From assembly GCA_000381605.1 (NCBI GenBank), contig KB906754.1, forward strand, positions 1,261,147 through 1,325,146: 64,000 nucleotides of DNA, given 5' to 3'. The notes under the pieces are model-generated. The model had not been told where the DNA came from. It saw only the letters and a list, made by a program, of their open reading frames with translations, and did no database searches. How positions within the stretch are numbered: the stretch's first letter is position 1; every line of letters starts with the position of its first letter. Shown here piece by piece: positions 44,113 to 52,949 of the stretch. The stretch comes from Acidobacteriaceae bacterium KBS 89 (GTDB lineage: Bacteria; Acidobacteriota; Terriglobia; Terriglobales; Acidobacteriaceae). The position numbers and the translations under genes were made by a program.

Positions 44113-45438
44113 TCATGAAACTGTCTCTTCGGGAATGCTCGTCATCACTCCAGGCTGAGACGAGAAAAATAGTCGACGCACCAGATCTCCGCATAAAACC
44201 GCAGCCAAACCCAATAAAGCCGGAACAGGGTCATGCATCAGGATAAGGAAATCGATCACGGTACATCCAAAAAGAAAGAGCAACGGAGCAGCCGGGTACC
44301 ACCACCTGCGCACAGGTTCCTTCATCCGAAAAAGCGAAGCCGCGGAGAGGGCCAAAAAACATATTGCCGAGAAAATAATGAACGAAAGAATGCGGTCGAA
44401 CGCCCCAAAACAGAGAACAACAAGCGCAAGCCCTGTCTGCAGCAGGACGGCATTAGCGGGCGTCCCAAAGCGTGGATGCAGCCGCCCAAACGCCGGGAAA
44501 AACGCACCATCTCTAGCCATCGCATAATACACACGAGGCGCAGCCATCGTAAGGGCCATCATTCCACCCAGCACTGAAAGCAAAACGCAGCCAGAGAGCA
44601 CTCGCCCGCCAAAGCTTCCGAACAGCGCCTCCCCGAACTGCGCCACGAACGCCGTGTTCGAAACAATCCGATCCAGCGGCACTACTGACAGAAAAGCAAA
44701 GCTCACCAACAGATAGACTGCCGTCACAACCAGGACGCCGCAAGTGAACGCCAGGGGAAGATTTCGACGCGGGTTCCGCACCTCGCCAGCGATCTTGCCC
44801 GCCTCCCACCATCCACCAAAGCTGAAAAACGCGCTTACAGTAGCGCCCGCAATTGCAGCGAAAATCGGCTCCGACCCAGATCGCCTTTGCACAAACGGCA
44901 GAATATTGTTGGCGCTCGAGTGACCGGAGATCCACGCCCACCCCACCAGGCACAACAACACGCCAATCTTCAAAAGGTTCGCGGTCGCCATCGCCCGTCG
45001 GCTTAGCCGCGTCCCAAAATAGTTGATAACACCAAGTCCGATCAGAATCAGCGCCGGGACCCACAACCCTACCTGCTGAGACACCCCTATCAGCGAAAAA
45101 ATATAAGGAGCAGAACCCATCGCTAACGCCGCCGCCAACCCAGGATCCATCACCGCGGCTGACATCCATCCATACAGAAAAGCGACTCGTCCGCCGTATC
45201 CTTCACGCAGGTAGACATATTCTCCGCCTGCATAAGGAAATCGCACCGCCAGCTCCGAGTAGCAGAGCGCACCGCACATCGCAATCAAACCCATGCCGCA
45301 CCACACCGCAGCCAACAGAGCGGGCGACCCCAGCGACTTCGCCATCGCCGCCGGTGTGAGAAAGATCCCTAGCGCAATCGACTCGCCAGTTACCACAGCG
45401 ATCGTACCCGCCAGCCCCATTTGCCTGTGCTGTTCCAT
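44113..45438 (-). CDS. APC-family amino acid permease
   Basis: 441 residues with about 12 membrane helices. The first half shows GLAGTIAVVTGESIALGIFL, SPALLAAVWCGMGLIAMCGAL and YSELAVRFPYAGGEYVYLREG, the substrate-binding helix 1 and 3 region of the APC superfamily. Transports amino acids or polyamines; specificity not deducible. It is the first gene of a minus-strand run with the two AhpD-like genes and is divergent from the sensor kinase at 45652. GGTGG precedes ATG 45438. Confidence 0.88.
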   Translation of the reverse strand: MEQHRQMGLAGTIAVVTGESIALGIFLTPAAMAKSLGSPALLAAVWCGMGLIAMCGALCYSELAVRFPYAGGEYVYLREGYGGRVAFLYGWMSAAVMDPGLAAALAMGSAPYIFSLIGVSQQVGLWVPALILIGLGVINYFGTRLSRRAMATANLLKIGVLLCLVGWAWISGHSSANNILPFVQRRSGSEPIFAAIAGATVSAFFSFGGWWEAGKIAGEVRNPRRNLPLAFTCGVLVVTAVYLLVSFAFLSVVPLDRIVSNTAFVAQFGEALFGSFGGRVLSGCVLLSVLGGMMALTMAAPRVYYAMARDGAFFPAFGRLHPRFGTPANAVLLQTGLALVVLCFGAFDRILSFIIFSAICFLALSAASLFRMKEPVRRWWYPAAPLLFLFGCTVIDFLILMHDPVPALLGLAAVLCGDLVRRLFFSSQPGVMTSIPEETVS

Positions 45439-45651
45439 CGAGCCACCATCCTACGTCCGCTCTTCAACGATCGGCATCCACCAAAAGATGGAGAAGCACA
45501 TCAACCCTACAGATCGCCGCCAACTCAATCCATCTCCCTTTGTCTCTGGCAGCAAACGCTTTGTTGCGCCGCAACCTTCTCGCGCTCCCCGCCTCGTCAA
45601 TCGATCGATCCGCCCATTTTTGTACAGCTATATGCGACGGAATGTCTTAAC

Positions 45652-48624
45652 ATGCAGAGGCACACGCGCATGCAAATTCCTCGCTCCCGTCATTACGCAC
45701 CGTTCTGCGGTCTCCTTGTTTCGCTATGTGCGATCGTAGCGGCATGCACGACGGGGCATGCACAACCGCACAGCGAACCTCTTGGACCGCCCCCCATCCC
45801 AAGATTTGGTCATCAGGCATGGTCGAGCGAGAACGGCCTTCCGCAGAACAGCGTCCACCAGATCCTACAGACCAGTGACGGCTATCTCTGGATAGCCACA
45901 GAAGGAGGGGTAGCTCGATTCAACGGCGTCCAATTTGCCGTCTTCAACCATGAAAGCAATCCAGCCTTCACAAGCAACGATACGTGCTGCCTCGCGGAAG
46001 AGCGAAGCGGCTCTCTTTGGATTGGTACAGCTGATGGTCTTCTGCAATACGCGGCAGGAACACTCCGCCGATATACGGCAGCCGATGGACTTCCGTCAGC
46101 CGTTGTCGTATCCCTCGCAGCGACCGACGATGGCTTATTCGTGCTCACCACCGACGGCCTTGCAAGGTACGGCGGCCATAAGTTCACGCAGCAGAAGCTT
46201 TCCCCTTCCGCGATAGGGATGGGGCCTAATGGAAGCGTATGGATAGCGACGCCGGCGGCGATTTCCTTGTACAGCCAGAATCGACTCCGCAACCTGCAGC
46301 TGCCAGGTCTATCGACGGAGCCAATCGAAGGCCTGGGGACTTTGCAGGGTGGTTCCTGGGCCCGAACACGAACTGCGCTTTTGATATGGAATCAAGGTCG
46401 CCTGCGCTCCTGGCAGATCGGCCGTGAACTACCAGGGACTCGCGTCCAGTCTTTCCTTTCGGACTCGCGCGGCAATCTCTGGGTCGGCACAGATCAAGGT
46501 GTTGTTCTACTTCCGACCGCAGCCAATACTGACAGAGTCAAACTCCCAATAGAGCCTGGGCTGGGTGCCATGTCTGTCCTCACAATGTTCGAGGACCATG
46601 AACACAATCTGTGGGTCGGCACGGATACTGCGGGATTGCATATTCTTCGGCAGCAACGGTTTCAAACGGTACCTTCCCTATTGGGCTATACCATCACGGC
46701 GATCACACAAACCGCGGATGGTGTCATATGGTTGGGCAGCAAAGGCGAAGGTCTCTTCCGTTATGAACGTGGTCAAACGTTCCATCTTTCCACCAGGAAT
46801 GGCTTGCTGAGCGATGTCGTCCTCGCCCTCGCCGCCGATCACGACGGCTCTCTATGGATCGGTACCCCGGACGGCCTCAACCATCTGAAAAATGGAAGAA
46901 TCACCTCCTTCACTTCCTCTGATGGATTGCCCGACGACTTTATCCGCTCCCTCTTTTCAGACACCGACGGAACTCTGTGGGTGGGCACTCGTCGCGGACT
47001 TGCCCACTGGAGCGACAATCGCTGGACCGTCCTGTCGCTCAGAGATGGCCTCAAGAGCAATCTGGTTGGCGCCATGCTGCGTTCGCACTCAAACGATCTT
47101 TGGGTAGGCACATTCGATGGCTTGACCCGTATCCGAGACGGAAAGCTCACCACGTTCACCAAGGCGGACGGCCTCTCCAGCAGCGTCATCACCTCTTTGC
47201 TCGAAGACAAGAATAATGTCCTGTGGATTGGCACAAAAGATGGTGGTCTCAATCGTTCCTCAAACTCGGGCTTTTCTCCCGTACATGCGCAGCATCTGCC
47301 CGGCGACATCGAAGCTATGCTCGAGGATCCCCACGGCTATATGTGGTTGAGCTCAGATCACGGCATTGTTCGAGCTCAGTCGTCTGATCTGGCGACTTGT
47401 GGCGCAGCATGTGATCCTCGCATCGCAACCTATGGCTCCTCGGATGGCATGCCGAGTGAGGAAACGTCCTCCAGCGGACACCCGGGCGCATGGAGGACAA
47501 CAGACGGACAACTGTGGTTCGCGACTCGCAAGGGTGTCGCCGTCGCCAATCCCACGGAGCGATTCGACGCAAACGCGCCTCCGCCCGTCGTCATCGAGCG
47601 CTTCACTGTCGACGACACGGTATGGAAGTCAGCAGGACAAGAAACGAAAATCCCTCCCGGGCACGTACGTTACGCCTTTGAGTACGCGGCGCTCAGTTAT
47701 TTCGCTCCATCGAAGGTGCGCTATCGCTACATACTTGAAGGGTTCGACAAGCAGTGGACCGAAGCCGGCACTCGCCGCAACGCTTACTACACCAACCTTC
47801 CGTCCCGCCACTACCGCTTTCGGGTTCAGGCCACCAATGAAGCCGGCACCTGGAGCGACTCAGGCGCAGAGCTTTCCTTCGTTGTCGAGCCGCCATTCTA
47901 TCGAACATTCTGGTTCCTCGGGCTCTCCACGGTCCTGCTGGCTGGCATCATCTTCGCCGCCTACAGAATGCGTGTTCGCGCAATTCGCTCTCAATTCGAC
48001 GCGGTCCTTGCCGAACGAAACCGCATCGCCAGAGAGATCCACGACACCCTGGCGCAAGGTTTCGTAGGCGTCTCAGTGCAGCTCGAACTCACCGCCCATC
48101 TGCTTGCACAGTCTCAAGTGTTGGAAGCGAGCCAACAAGTCGATCGCACAAGAGATCTCGTCCGGGAAGGACTAGCCGACGCCCGTCGTAGTATTTGGGA
48201 CCTGAGGGCCAGCGGCGCGCAAGCCACACTCCCCGCGCGGCTCACACATCTCGCCGACCTAAATAAATCCGATCAGCTGAAAGTCAACGTAACCATCGGG
48301 GGCACCTATCGTGCTCTCGCAGCTTCCTTCGAGAACGAAGTCCTGCGAGTCGCCCAGGAAGCATTGACCAACGCCGTTCGTCACTCCGGAGCCGCCCGCG
48401 TGGAACTCGATCTGCGTTATCATCCAACCGAGCTCAAACTGAAGATCGCCGACAATGGAACCGGATTCAAGACAACGGATGCGGCTCTGCTTGAACAAGG
48501 ACACTTCGGGATCCAGGGAATGCGCGAACGCGCCATTCAAATCGGCGGAACCTTGAATATCGAAAGCTCTGGCAGTGGCACAACAGTCACACTGTGCACT
48601 CAACTGCCGAGCGGAAAAGAGTAG
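45652..48624 (+). CDS. Two-component sensor kinase with two seven-bladed propellers
   Basis: 990 residues from ATG 45652; the frame is open from 45421 but that part overlaps the divergent permease. A signal/anchor peptide precedes 14 propeller blades, recognisable by YLWIATEGGVARFNG, SLWIGTADGLLQY, LWVGTDQGVVLLP, SLWIGTPDGLNHLKNG and LWVGTFDGLTRIRDG. A Y_Y_Y domain, one membrane helix (FWFLGLSTVLLAGIIFAAYRM) and a HisKA_3 kinase (IAREIHDTLAQGFVGVSVQLE, then VAQEALTNAVRHSG and FGIQGMRERAIQIGG) complete it. It senses an extracellular signal and phosphorylates the NarL-type regulator four bases downstream. Confidence 0.9.
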   Translation: MQRHTRMQIPRSRHYAPFCGLLVSLCAIVAACTTGHAQPHSEPLGPPPIPRFGHQAWSSENGLPQNSVHQILQTSDGYLWIATEGGVARFNGVQFAVFNHESNPAFTSNDTCCLAEERSGSLWIGTADGLLQYAAGTLRRYTAADGLPSAVVVSLAATDDGLFVLTTDGLARYGGHKFTQQKLSPSAIGMGPNGSVWIATPAAISLYSQNRLRNLQLPGLSTEPIEGLGTLQGGSWARTRTALLIWNQGRLRSWQIGRELPGTRVQSFLSDSRGNLWVGTDQGVVLLPTAANTDRVKLPIEPGLGAMSVLTMFEDHEHNLWVGTDTAGLHILRQQRFQTVPSLLGYTITAITQTADGVIWLGSKGEGLFRYERGQTFHLSTRNGLLSDVVLALAADHDGSLWIGTPDGLNHLKNGRITSFTSSDGLPDDFIRSLFSDTDGTLWVGTRRGLAHWSDNRWTVLSLRDGLKSNLVGAMLRSHSNDLWVGTFDGLTRIRDGKLTTFTKADGLSSSVITSLLEDKNNVLWIGTKDGGLNRSSNSGFSPVHAQHLPGDIEAMLEDPHGYMWLSSDHGIVRAQSSDLATCGAACDPRIATYGSSDGMPSEETSSSGHPGAWRTTDGQLWFATRKGVAVANPTERFDANAPPPVVIERFTVDDTVWKSAGQETKIPPGHVRYAFEYAALSYFAPSKVRYRYILEGFDKQWTEAGTRRNAYYTNLPSRHYRFRVQATNEAGTWSDSGAELSFVVEPPFYRTFWFLGLSTVLLAGIIFAAYRMRVRAIRSQFDAVLAERNRIAREIHDTLAQGFVGVSVQLELTAHLLAQSQVLEASQQVDRTRDLVREGLADARRSIWDLRASGAQATLPARLTHLADLNKSDQLKVNVTIGGTYRALAASFENEVLRVAQEALTNAVRHSGAARVELDLRYHPTELKLKIADNGTGFKTTDAALLEQGHFGIQGMRERAIQIGGTLNIESSGSGTTVTLCTQLPSGKE

Positions 48625-48627
48625 GGC

Positions 48628-49254
48628 ATGGCCGATCGAATCAGGGTCCTGGTAGTAGATGACCATCACGTTGTGCGGCAAGGCTTGGTCGCGCTCCTCA
48701 ACATCATGTCCGACATCGAAGTCGTTGGAGAAGCGAGCGACGGCCTTGAGGCCATCGAACTCCATCGTAGCTTGCAACCAGACGTCACACTTATGGACCT
48801 GCAATTACCTAACTTGGGCGGTGTCGCGGCGATAACTCGCATACGCGAAGAAGCCCCAGCGGCACGCTTCATAGTCCTGACGACCTTTGACGGTGATGAA
48901 GATATCTTTCGCTCATTAGAGGCAGGCGCCAAAGCCTATCTGCTGAAGGGTATGACAACCGACGATCTGCTCAAGACCATTCACCTCGTCCACGCCGGCA
49001 AGACCAGTATTTCGCCCGCAATCGCCGAAAAACTCGCCGATCGCATTGGAACCCAGCAACTCACAGCCCGCGAGCTCGCAGTCCTCGAGCGCATAGTTGC
49101 CGGCCGCGCCAACAAGGAAATTGCCTCCGATCTGGCTATCTCGGAAGCTACCGTCAAAACCCACGTCAATAATCTGCTGAGCAAGCTTGGAGTAAGCGAC
49201 CGCACAAATGCGGCGACCGTTGCCATTCAGCGTGGCCTCGTACATTTCAAATAA
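48628..49254 (+). CDS. NarL/FixJ-family response regulator
   Basis: 208 residues. The receiver has VVDDHHVVRQGLVALL, DVTLMDLQLPNLGGVAAITR with the phospho-acceptor Asp, and AYLLKGMTTDDLLKTI. The LuxR HTH is TARELAVLERIVAGRANKEIA and SEATVKTHVNNLLSKLGVSDR. Cognate regulator of the preceding propeller kinase, three bases apart. Targets not known; the small secreted protein at 49265 and the cluster from 49.9 kb are the nearest downstream genes. Confidence 0.93.
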   Translation: MADRIRVLVVDDHHVVRQGLVALLNIMSDIEVVGEASDGLEAIELHRSLQPDVTLMDLQLPNLGGVAAITRIREEAPAARFIVLTTFDGDEDIFRSLEAGAKAYLLKGMTTDDLLKTIHLVHAGKTSISPAIAEKLADRIGTQQLTARELAVLERIVAGRANKEIASDLAISEATVKTHVNNLLSKLGVSDRTNAATVAIQRGLVHFK

Positions 49255-49264
49255 GGCAATCCCT

Positions 49265-49774
49265 ATGAAGCTTATCCTCGCCACTCTCATCTCATTGCTA
49301 GTTGCACCCTCACTCGGAGCCCAGGCCAAGCCTGATTGGCGCGCCGCCACCATGGAAGAGCTTAAGGCTGCGCTGCCCCTCCGAGCCCCAGTCGAGAAGG
49401 AGCGTATCGAAACCGAGATGCGAACTGCCTCCGGCATCGTCAATTCGCGCGGTGAAGTGATTGCAGGAGTCGTGCTCATCACCGCGGGCTACTCTGCCGA
49501 CGGCAAGTACTCTCACTTTCTGGTCGTCCAGGCACCCATAACAATCGCCGACATCGCTCTTGCTCCGGGCTCTTACGTCTTCGGCTGGCAACGCACCGAC
49601 GAAGCACTGGCCGTCAAATTCTACGATGCCTCGACTGGAGTAGAACGCGGCACAGCAACCGCCCATCGAATGCCGCAAGGTGGCCGCGTAGAATCGTTCC
49701 GCCTCTGGCCCCCCGCAGACCAATCCATCATCCAGATCGGCCGATTCAGCATTCCTTACCGCTTGACAAAATGA
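49265..49774 (+). CDS. Small secreted protein, related to the 37574 protein
   Basis: 169 residues from ATG 49265; a longer frame to 49208 overlaps the response regulator. A signal peptide (LILATLISLLVAPSLGAQ) is followed by helical then beta-rich sequence: RIETEMRTASGIVNSRGEVIAG, LAPGSYVFGWQRTDEALAV and GRFSIPYRLTK. The terminal part follows the same order as the secreted protein at 37574 (PGxYxxG turn, then GRxxxxYR/FR strand), suggesting a family. Follows the response-regulator gene by ten bases, so it is probably in its operon. Confidence 0.7.
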   Translation: MKLILATLISLLVAPSLGAQAKPDWRAATMEELKAALPLRAPVEKERIETEMRTASGIVNSRGEVIAGVVLITAGYSADGKYSHFLVVQAPITIADIALAPGSYVFGWQRTDEALAVKFYDASTGVERGTATAHRMPQGGRVESFRLWPPADQSIIQIGRFSIPYRLTK

Positions 49775-49812
49775 ACGCGTAATAAGCTTTGCGCAGCGAC
49801 ATTGAGCGGATC

Positions 49813-49873
49813 TCTCAAGTTCATTGAGATTACCCGGTTTATCAATAGGCGAAGGATAACTATACTTTCGCCT
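49813..49873. promoter_or_regulatory. Two inverted repeats upstream of the DUF1080 operon
   Basis: TCTCAA-5-TTGAGA at 49813-49829 and AGGCGAA-13-TTCGCCT at 49847-49873 lie between the secreted-protein gene and the DUF1080 gene. There is no T-tract after the second. They may be operators for the sugar cluster, for example for the LysR protein encoded at 56188, or a weak terminator; undecided. Confidence 0.35.
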
Positions 49874-49977
49874 GTTAGCTGAAACACGATTCTCTCCTCG
49901 AAGGAGACGACTCGGACAAAGCGTCAACTGACCTGAAACATATCGTAAAGATGAAAAGACGTTTGGAGTTGATCTAC

Positions 49978-50715
49978 ATGCCAGTTACCCGTCTCCGATG
50001 GACCTTTCTTCTTCTACTTGCCACGGTCGGAGCCAGCCGTACCTATGGCCAAACAAATACACTGACACCGAATGAGGTGAAGGAAGGCTGGACCCTCCTC
50101 TTCGACGGCAAGCAGATGGACCAGTGGCGTGGGGCCTACGCGACCACCTTTCCCACGCGCGGATGGATCGTCCAGAACAGCGAGTTACGCGGCGAGTTCT
50201 CCAACGGCATGGAAGCGGGCGATGGCGGAGACATCGTCACCAAGAAGATCTACCAAAACTTTGACATGGTCTTCGATTGGAAGCTCGGCTCAGGCGGCAA
50301 CAGTGGGGTCAAATACTTCGTAGAAGAGCGTCAACCTAAGCCGGTAGGATCGCAGCCCGGCTATGAGTACCAGATCATCGACGACGCTAACTATATCTAC
50401 GAAGGAAAGCATCTCGATCCACCGAAAAAAACAGCCGCCATCTATGACGTCATACCCGCCAACAAGCCAGATACCGCGATGAACATATGGCATACCTCTC
50501 GCATTCGAGTTCGTGGAAATCACATCGAGCACTGGCTGGATGGCAAACAGGTGCTCGACGTAGAGCGGACTTCGTCGGCCTTCAAAGAAGGCGTTGAGAA
50601 AAGCAAGTTTCACAGCTATCCGAACTTCGCCTCCCTGACATCCGGCCACATTCTGCTCCAGGACCACGGACACAACGTCGCCTTCCGAAATATCAAGATC
50701 AAGGAACTGGAATAG
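49978..50715 (+). CDS. Secreted DUF1080 protein (3-keto-disaccharide hydrolase type)
   Basis: 245 residues from ATG 49978, which is preceded by GGAG; a nine-residue longer start at 49951 also exists. Signal peptide MPVTRLRWTFLLLLATVG and on to YGQ. The DUF1080/LamG-like sandwich begins EGWTLLFDGKQMDQWRGAY, with GWIVQNSELRG and FDMVFDWKLGSGGNSGVKYF (family hallmarks) and ends FRNIKIKELE. Several family members have been shown to cleave 3-keto-glycosides. With the exported Gfo/Idh/MocA and TIM-barrel genes that follow, it forms a probable periplasmic oxidative glycoside-cleavage pathway. Confidence 0.85.
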   Translation: MPVTRLRWTFLLLLATVGASRTYGQTNTLTPNEVKEGWTLLFDGKQMDQWRGAYATTFPTRGWIVQNSELRGEFSNGMEAGDGGDIVTKKIYQNFDMVFDWKLGSGGNSGVKYFVEERQPKPVGSQPGYEYQIIDDANYIYEGKHLDPPKKTAAIYDVIPANKPDTAMNIWHTSRIRVRGNHIEHWLDGKQVLDVERTSSAFKEGVEKSKFHSYPNFASLTSGHILLQDHGHNVAFRNIKIKELE

Positions 50716-50733
50716 TTCGTGAGAGGACAAGGA

Positions 50734-52050
50734 ATGGATCGAAGAGAATTTCTCATGAAGTCTGCCTGCGCTGCGTCTGCGACGGCGCTCCCCGCCCGCG
50801 TCTTCGGCGCGGTTGCTCCAGGAAATCGCGTCAACGTCGGCTTTATCGGGACGGGCCGTCAGGTCTTCGGAGCAAATCTCAAGCAGATGCTCGCTGTGCC
50901 GGGCGTTCAGGTAGTCACCGTATGCGATGTGGACAGCTGGCGCATGGCGGAGGCGCAAAAGTATGTAAACAACTTCTACGCAACCCGCGACAATCTCTCT
51001 TCGTACAACGGATGCACCACACGCGCAGACTTTCGCGACGTCATACACGATCCCAACATCGACGCCCTGATGATCTCGGTGCCCGACCATTGGCACACCA
51101 CCATGGGAACGATGGTGGCCAAGGCAAAGAAGCATTTTGCGATGGAAAAGCCCCTCAGCTTAAGCGTTCAGCAAGGCCGCCGTTTATCTGATGCGGTTAA
51201 AACCTACGGAGTGACGGCTCGAACAGACAGCGAATTTCGTTCAGTCCGCGTGCAGAGTCGCGCGGTCGAACTCGTTCGCAACGGACACATCGGCAAGCTG
51301 CAGCGCGTGGAGATCACCTTCCCATCGGACCCGCCTCCCGTGATCGACGCGCCCGACATGCCTGTCCCGCCGGAACTCAACTACGAGATGTGGCTGGGTC
51401 CTGCGCCCGAGGTCCCGTACACCGAGAAACGCGTACACGACGTTAAGCAAACAAACCTGCGGCCAAACTGGATGCGCCTCAGCACCTATGCACAAGGAAT
51501 GATCAGCAACTGGGGCGCCCATTACTTCGACATGGTGCAGTGGGCCAACCGGTCGGAGGACTCAGGCCCAGTCGAGGTCGAAGGCCATGGCGAGTTTCCC
51601 AACGCACTTTGGGACACCATGATCAACTTCAAGGTGCACTACCGTTATGCGAATGGCCTGGAGATGACCTGCGAGCAGACTCCCACCAGCACGCCGGCAA
51701 TTACCTACTTCGGCAGCGATGGCTGGATCAAGGTAGACAAGTATCCTGGCGTGATGACCAGCAGCAAACCTGCGCTGGTAACCCACGAGCCTGAGAAAGG
51801 CGAGGAAGATTTCTCAAAGATCTTGTGGGACAAAAATGACTTCATCGCGAGCATTCGCGAGGGCCGCCCTACACTTATTCCGATCGAGGTAGGCCACCGC
51901 GACATTACGATCTCGCAGATTGGCCTGATCGCCTGCCAGACGCAGGAAAAGCTCACCTGGGATCCAGCAAAAGAGATGTTCAAGAACAGCAACCGGGCCA
52001 ACGCCATGCTGGCCGCACCCATCGCTCGCGGAGAGTGGGCCAACGTCTAA
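50734..52050 (+). CDS. Tat-exported Gfo/Idh/MocA-family oxidoreductase
   Basis: 438 residues from ATG 50734 (a GTG at 50719 is in frame). The N-terminus MDRREFLMKSACAASATAL is a twin-arginine signal. The NAD-binding fold has VNVGFIGTGRQVFGANL, DALMISVPDHWHTTMGTM and FAMEKPLSLSVQQG with the EKP motif; the C-terminal sheet includes GAHYFDMVQWA with the substrate His. Family members oxidise or reduce sugars or cyclitols at C3 or similar. Follows the DUF1080 gene by about 18 bases and precedes a second Tat protein, so oxidised sugar and cleavage likely occur in the periplasm. Confidence 0.9.
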   Translation: MDRREFLMKSACAASATALPARVFGAVAPGNRVNVGFIGTGRQVFGANLKQMLAVPGVQVVTVCDVDSWRMAEAQKYVNNFYATRDNLSSYNGCTTRADFRDVIHDPNIDALMISVPDHWHTTMGTMVAKAKKHFAMEKPLSLSVQQGRRLSDAVKTYGVTARTDSEFRSVRVQSRAVELVRNGHIGKLQRVEITFPSDPPPVIDAPDMPVPPELNYEMWLGPAPEVPYTEKRVHDVKQTNLRPNWMRLSTYAQGMISNWGAHYFDMVQWANRSEDSGPVEVEGHGEFPNALWDTMINFKVHYRYANGLEMTCEQTPTSTPAITYFGSDGWIKVDKYPGVMTSSKPALVTHEPEKGEEDFSKILWDKNDFIASIREGRPTLIPIEVGHRDITISQIGLIACQTQEKLTWDPAKEMFKNSNRANAMLAAPIARGEWANV

Positions 52051-52065
52051 CGGCGAAAGGAAACA

Positions 52066-52932
52066 ATGTCTGAGAGACGGGAAAACATGAAGATGAATCG
52101 CCGAGAGCTTCTATGGACCGGCTTCGCCGCTGCGGCTTGTTCAACCGGAAACATGCGGGTCTTTGCCTCCAGCGCAAAACCGGTCATTCGGTTGGGTATG
52201 GCCAGTTACTCCTTCCACAAATTCGACATGGCGCACGTGATCGACTTCATGCACCAGCTGAAGTGCCCCTACCTGAATGTGAAGGACGTTCATTTACCCA
52301 TGATGCCGCTCTCCGACGTACCGCACCTCGCCCAGCAGTATCGCGACGCTGGAATTCAGCTAACGGATGCGGGTGCAATCTATTTCAAAGCGGACACCGA
52401 CGAAGACGTGCGGCCAAAGTTCGAATACCTCAAGGCCGCCGGTTTGAAATCCTTCGTAGGTGCGCCCACTCACGCTGTGCTGCCGCGGGTAGAGCGTTTC
52501 GTGAAGGAGTACGACATTCGCATGGGACTACACAATCACGGTCCCTCAGATGTCGAGTGGCCTTCCCCCTACGATGTGCAAAAAGTAATTGAGAAGATGG
52601 ACCACCGCATCGGCTACTGCATCGATATTGGCCACACCCTACGTATCGGCGTAGACCCAGTGGCCTCCATTCGCATGGCGGGCAATCGTCTGTACAACGT
52701 CCACGTACGCGATCTAACCGCCGCCGATGCCAAGGGAGGGCGCACGGGCGTACCGATGGGAGATGGCGTGATGCCCATCCGCGAAATCTTCCACGCCCTC
52801 GCGGAAATCCAATACCCGTACTTCGTCGATCTCGAGCTCGAAAATCACGATGACGACCCAATGCCGTACTGCATGAAGAGCTTCGCCTACATGCGCGGAC
52901 TCATAAACGAAATGGGCTATAGCGAAGGCTAA
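52066..52932 (+). CDS. Tat-exported TIM-barrel sugar isomerase/epimerase-like protein
   Basis: 288 residues. AAAGGAAACA precedes ATG 52066. NRRELLWTGFAAAACSTG is a twin-arginine signal. The xylose-isomerase-like barrel follows: LGMASYSFHKFDMAHVIDF, VKDVHLPMMPLSDVP, LKSFVGAPTHAVLPRVERF, GYCIDIGHTLRIGVDP and VDLELENHDD, the metal-binding Glu/Asp/His pattern. MocC of rhizopine catabolism and 3-keto-sugar isomerases have this fold. Third gene of the plus-strand operon, ending 18 bases from the convergent fused oxygenase. Confidence 0.87.
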   Translation: MSERRENMKMNRRELLWTGFAAAACSTGNMRVFASSAKPVIRLGMASYSFHKFDMAHVIDFMHQLKCPYLNVKDVHLPMMPLSDVPHLAQQYRDAGIQLTDAGAIYFKADTDEDVRPKFEYLKAAGLKSFVGAPTHAVLPRVERFVKEYDIRMGLHNHGPSDVEWPSPYDVQKVIEKMDHRIGYCIDIGHTLRIGVDPVASIRMAGNRLYNVHVRDLTAADAKGGRTGVPMGDGVMPIREIFHALAEIQYPYFVDLELENHDDDPMPYCMKSFAYMRGLINEMGYSEG

Positions 52933-52949
52933 GCACGTAGTACCGAGCC

